A DNA stretch of 64,000 bases from Jiangella endophytica. GTDB taxonomy: Bacteria > Actinomycetota > Actinomycetes > Jiangellales > Jiangellaceae. A program made the position numbers and the translations under genes. How positions within the stretch are numbered: the stretch's first letter is position 1; each line of letters starts with the position of its first letter. The notes below the pieces were generated by a model. That model had not been told where the DNA came from and searched no databases. It worked only from the letters and a program-made list of their open reading frames with translations. Positions 63,063-64,000 of the stretch are shown one piece after another. Location: NCBI RefSeq assembly GCF_003427025.1, contig NZ_QVAI01000012.1:62001-126000 (forward strand). The letters are read 5' to 3'.

Positions 63063-64000
63063 GTGAGCGCCGGTCGTGAACGCGCCGTCCAAGCAGTTGC
63101 CGACACTCTGAGCGACCCCGCGCTGTCCGGGATCGTCGACCTCGTGGCCTGGCCCGAGAACGACGACGGACGGCGCGGGGTCGTCGTCATGAACGCCACC
63201 GGAGCCGCGCGGCTGCACCCGGGCGAGCCGGACGAGGTGCTGTCCGGCCGCAACCCGGTCGCGAACCAGGACCCGATGGCGTTCCTGCCGACGGCGGCCG
63301 AGGCGGCCGACCCGTCACCACCGAACGAGCGCAACGCCTACCCGTACGCGGCCGAGCGGCTGCTGTCGCTGTTCGCCGACCCCGAGCGCTCGCCCGACCT
63401 CGTCGTGCTGCACACGCCCCGGCACTACTTTCCGGAGCACGGCGGCCACCGCGGCGAGCACGGCAGCCTCGACGTCATCCAGTCGCGGGCTCCACTGCTG
63501 CTCAGCGGGCCAGGCGTGACGATCGACGGGCTGGTGGCCGAGCACGCCCGGCTCCGCGACGTCGGGCCGACGCTGGCCTGGCTGGCCGGCGTCGATCCGT
63601 CGCCGGTCCACGGGCGGTTGTCCGACGCCCACGGCGCGCCCCTCGACGGCGTCGTCCTCGACCGGTTCGTCGGCCGTGGCGCCCGCTGGGTGGTCGGCAT
63701 CCTGTGGGACGGCGCGCACTGCGGCGACCTGCTCGAGCAGACCGCGGCGGGCCGGCTGCCGAACGTCGCCCGGCTGCTGGAGCGTGGCGGGGCGCTGACC
63801 GGCGGCGCCGTCGCGGAGTTCCCCAGCCTGACGCTGACGAACCACACGTCGATCCTCACCGGCGCCGCGGTCGGGCGGCACGGTGTGCTCAGCAACCTGT
63901 TCCTCGACCGCTCCACCGGCGAGCGCATCGACGCCAACGACGCCACCACCTGGCACCGCTGGCCCGAGTGGGCCCGCCCCGACGTCCCGACGATCTTCGA
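63063..64000 (+). CDS. Type I phosphodiesterase / alkaline phosphatase-family protein (partial)
   Basis: The frame from GTG 63063 is open to the window end, 312 residues without a stop, so the 3' part is missing. The segment HGGHRGEHGSLDVIQSRAPLLLSGPGV resembles the metal-binding end of one alkaline-phosphatase-superfamily half. RWVVGILWDGAHCGDLLEQ followed by FPSLTLTNHTSILTGAAVGRHGV is the start of another, with metal Asp and a Thr/Asn nucleophile region. This suggests hydrolysis of phosphodiesters or phosphonates. The order of halves looks unusual and needs the full gene. Confidence 0.75.
   Translation, partial: MSAGRERAVQAVADTLSDPALSGIVDLVAWPENDDGRRGVVVMNATGAARLHPGEPDEVLSGRNPVANQDPMAFLPTAAEAADPSPPNERNAYPYAAERLLSLFADPERSPDLVVLHTPRHYFPEHGGHRGEHGSLDVIQSRAPLLLSGPGVTIDGLVAEHARLRDVGPTLAWLAGVDPSPVHGRLSDAHGAPLDGVVLDRFVGRGARWVVGILWDGAHCGDLLEQTAAGRLPNVARLLERGGALTGGAVAEFPSLTLTNHTSILTGAAVGRHGVLSNLFLDRSTGERIDANDATTWHRWPEWARPDVPTIF

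Overview
The window is 64 kb of very GC-rich DNA with GTG/TTG starts, 4-bp start/stop overlaps and a gene order close to that of Mycobacterium tuberculosis Rv3211-Rv3197A (DEAD helicase, ferritin-like protein, DUF3107, TetR, hydrolase, moeZ, ATL protein, adnA, adnB, nudC, mycoredoxin, uvrD2, whiB7). It is therefore chromosomal DNA of an actinomycete (Actinomycetota). A non-mycobacterial filamentous lineage such as Jiangellaceae or Propionibacteriales is a guess; no rRNA or other decisive marker is present. No tRNA, rRNA, CRISPR array, prophage or intact transposase was found.

Layout. 0.1-6.5 kb: an overlapping operon of OmpR-type regulator, sensor kinase, GT2-GtrA glycosyltransferase, YkcB-like membrane glycosyltransferase and a Tat/lipoprotein-type intradiol dioxygenase. 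6.5-9.2 kb: a lipoprotein, Mrp/ApbC Fe-S carrier and a MarR regulator. 10-14 kb: a large secreted ThuA/sugar-dehydrogenase/PKD/CBM6 protein behind a LacI-type operator. 14.2-17.3 kb: ykoEDC-like thiamine/HMP ECF transporter under a TPP riboswitch. 17.5-22 kb: lipoprotein, PlsC-type acyltransferase, HNH protein, YflT-like stress protein, CorA and a histidine phosphatase. 23-27 kb: DUF6758, PHP phosphatase, MarC, RecB-like nuclease and L,D-transpeptidase. 27-31 kb: a TetR gene with a clear operator, 12 bp ahead of dnaE. 31-34 kb: a LuxR/LAL regulator. 34-46 kb: the first part of the conserved mycobacterial-type cluster plus two tandem flippase/pseudokinase fusion proteins. 47.5-54 kb: AdnA-AdnB, the actinobacterial end-resection helicase-nuclease. 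54-58.5 kb: a lineage-specific insert (double Nudix protein, DUF222 remnant, EEP phosphatase, DeoD). 58.5-62.7 kb: NudC, mycoredoxin, UvrD2 and WhiB7 with a uORF/attenuator leader. The window ends inside a type I phosphodiesterase-like gene.

The most unusual feature is a family of non-coding modular repeats in the gene-free stretches at 9.2-9.8, 21.9-23.0, 46.2-47.4 and 55.3-56.2 kb, with outliers at 36.8 and 14.1 kb. Each complete copy (about 695 bp) has a long imperfect hairpin at each end (A and A', bounded by GTCCCCCTG/CAGGGGGAC, inverted to one another), a central palindromic B module that is 137 bp long in all four full copies, and unrelated spacer DNA between modules. A minisatellite with a different unit at each locus lies just outside the A ends. 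The hairpin arms show compensatory base changes between copies, and one copy sits beside a truncated DUF222 (13E12-type) gene. I recognise no described family with this layout.
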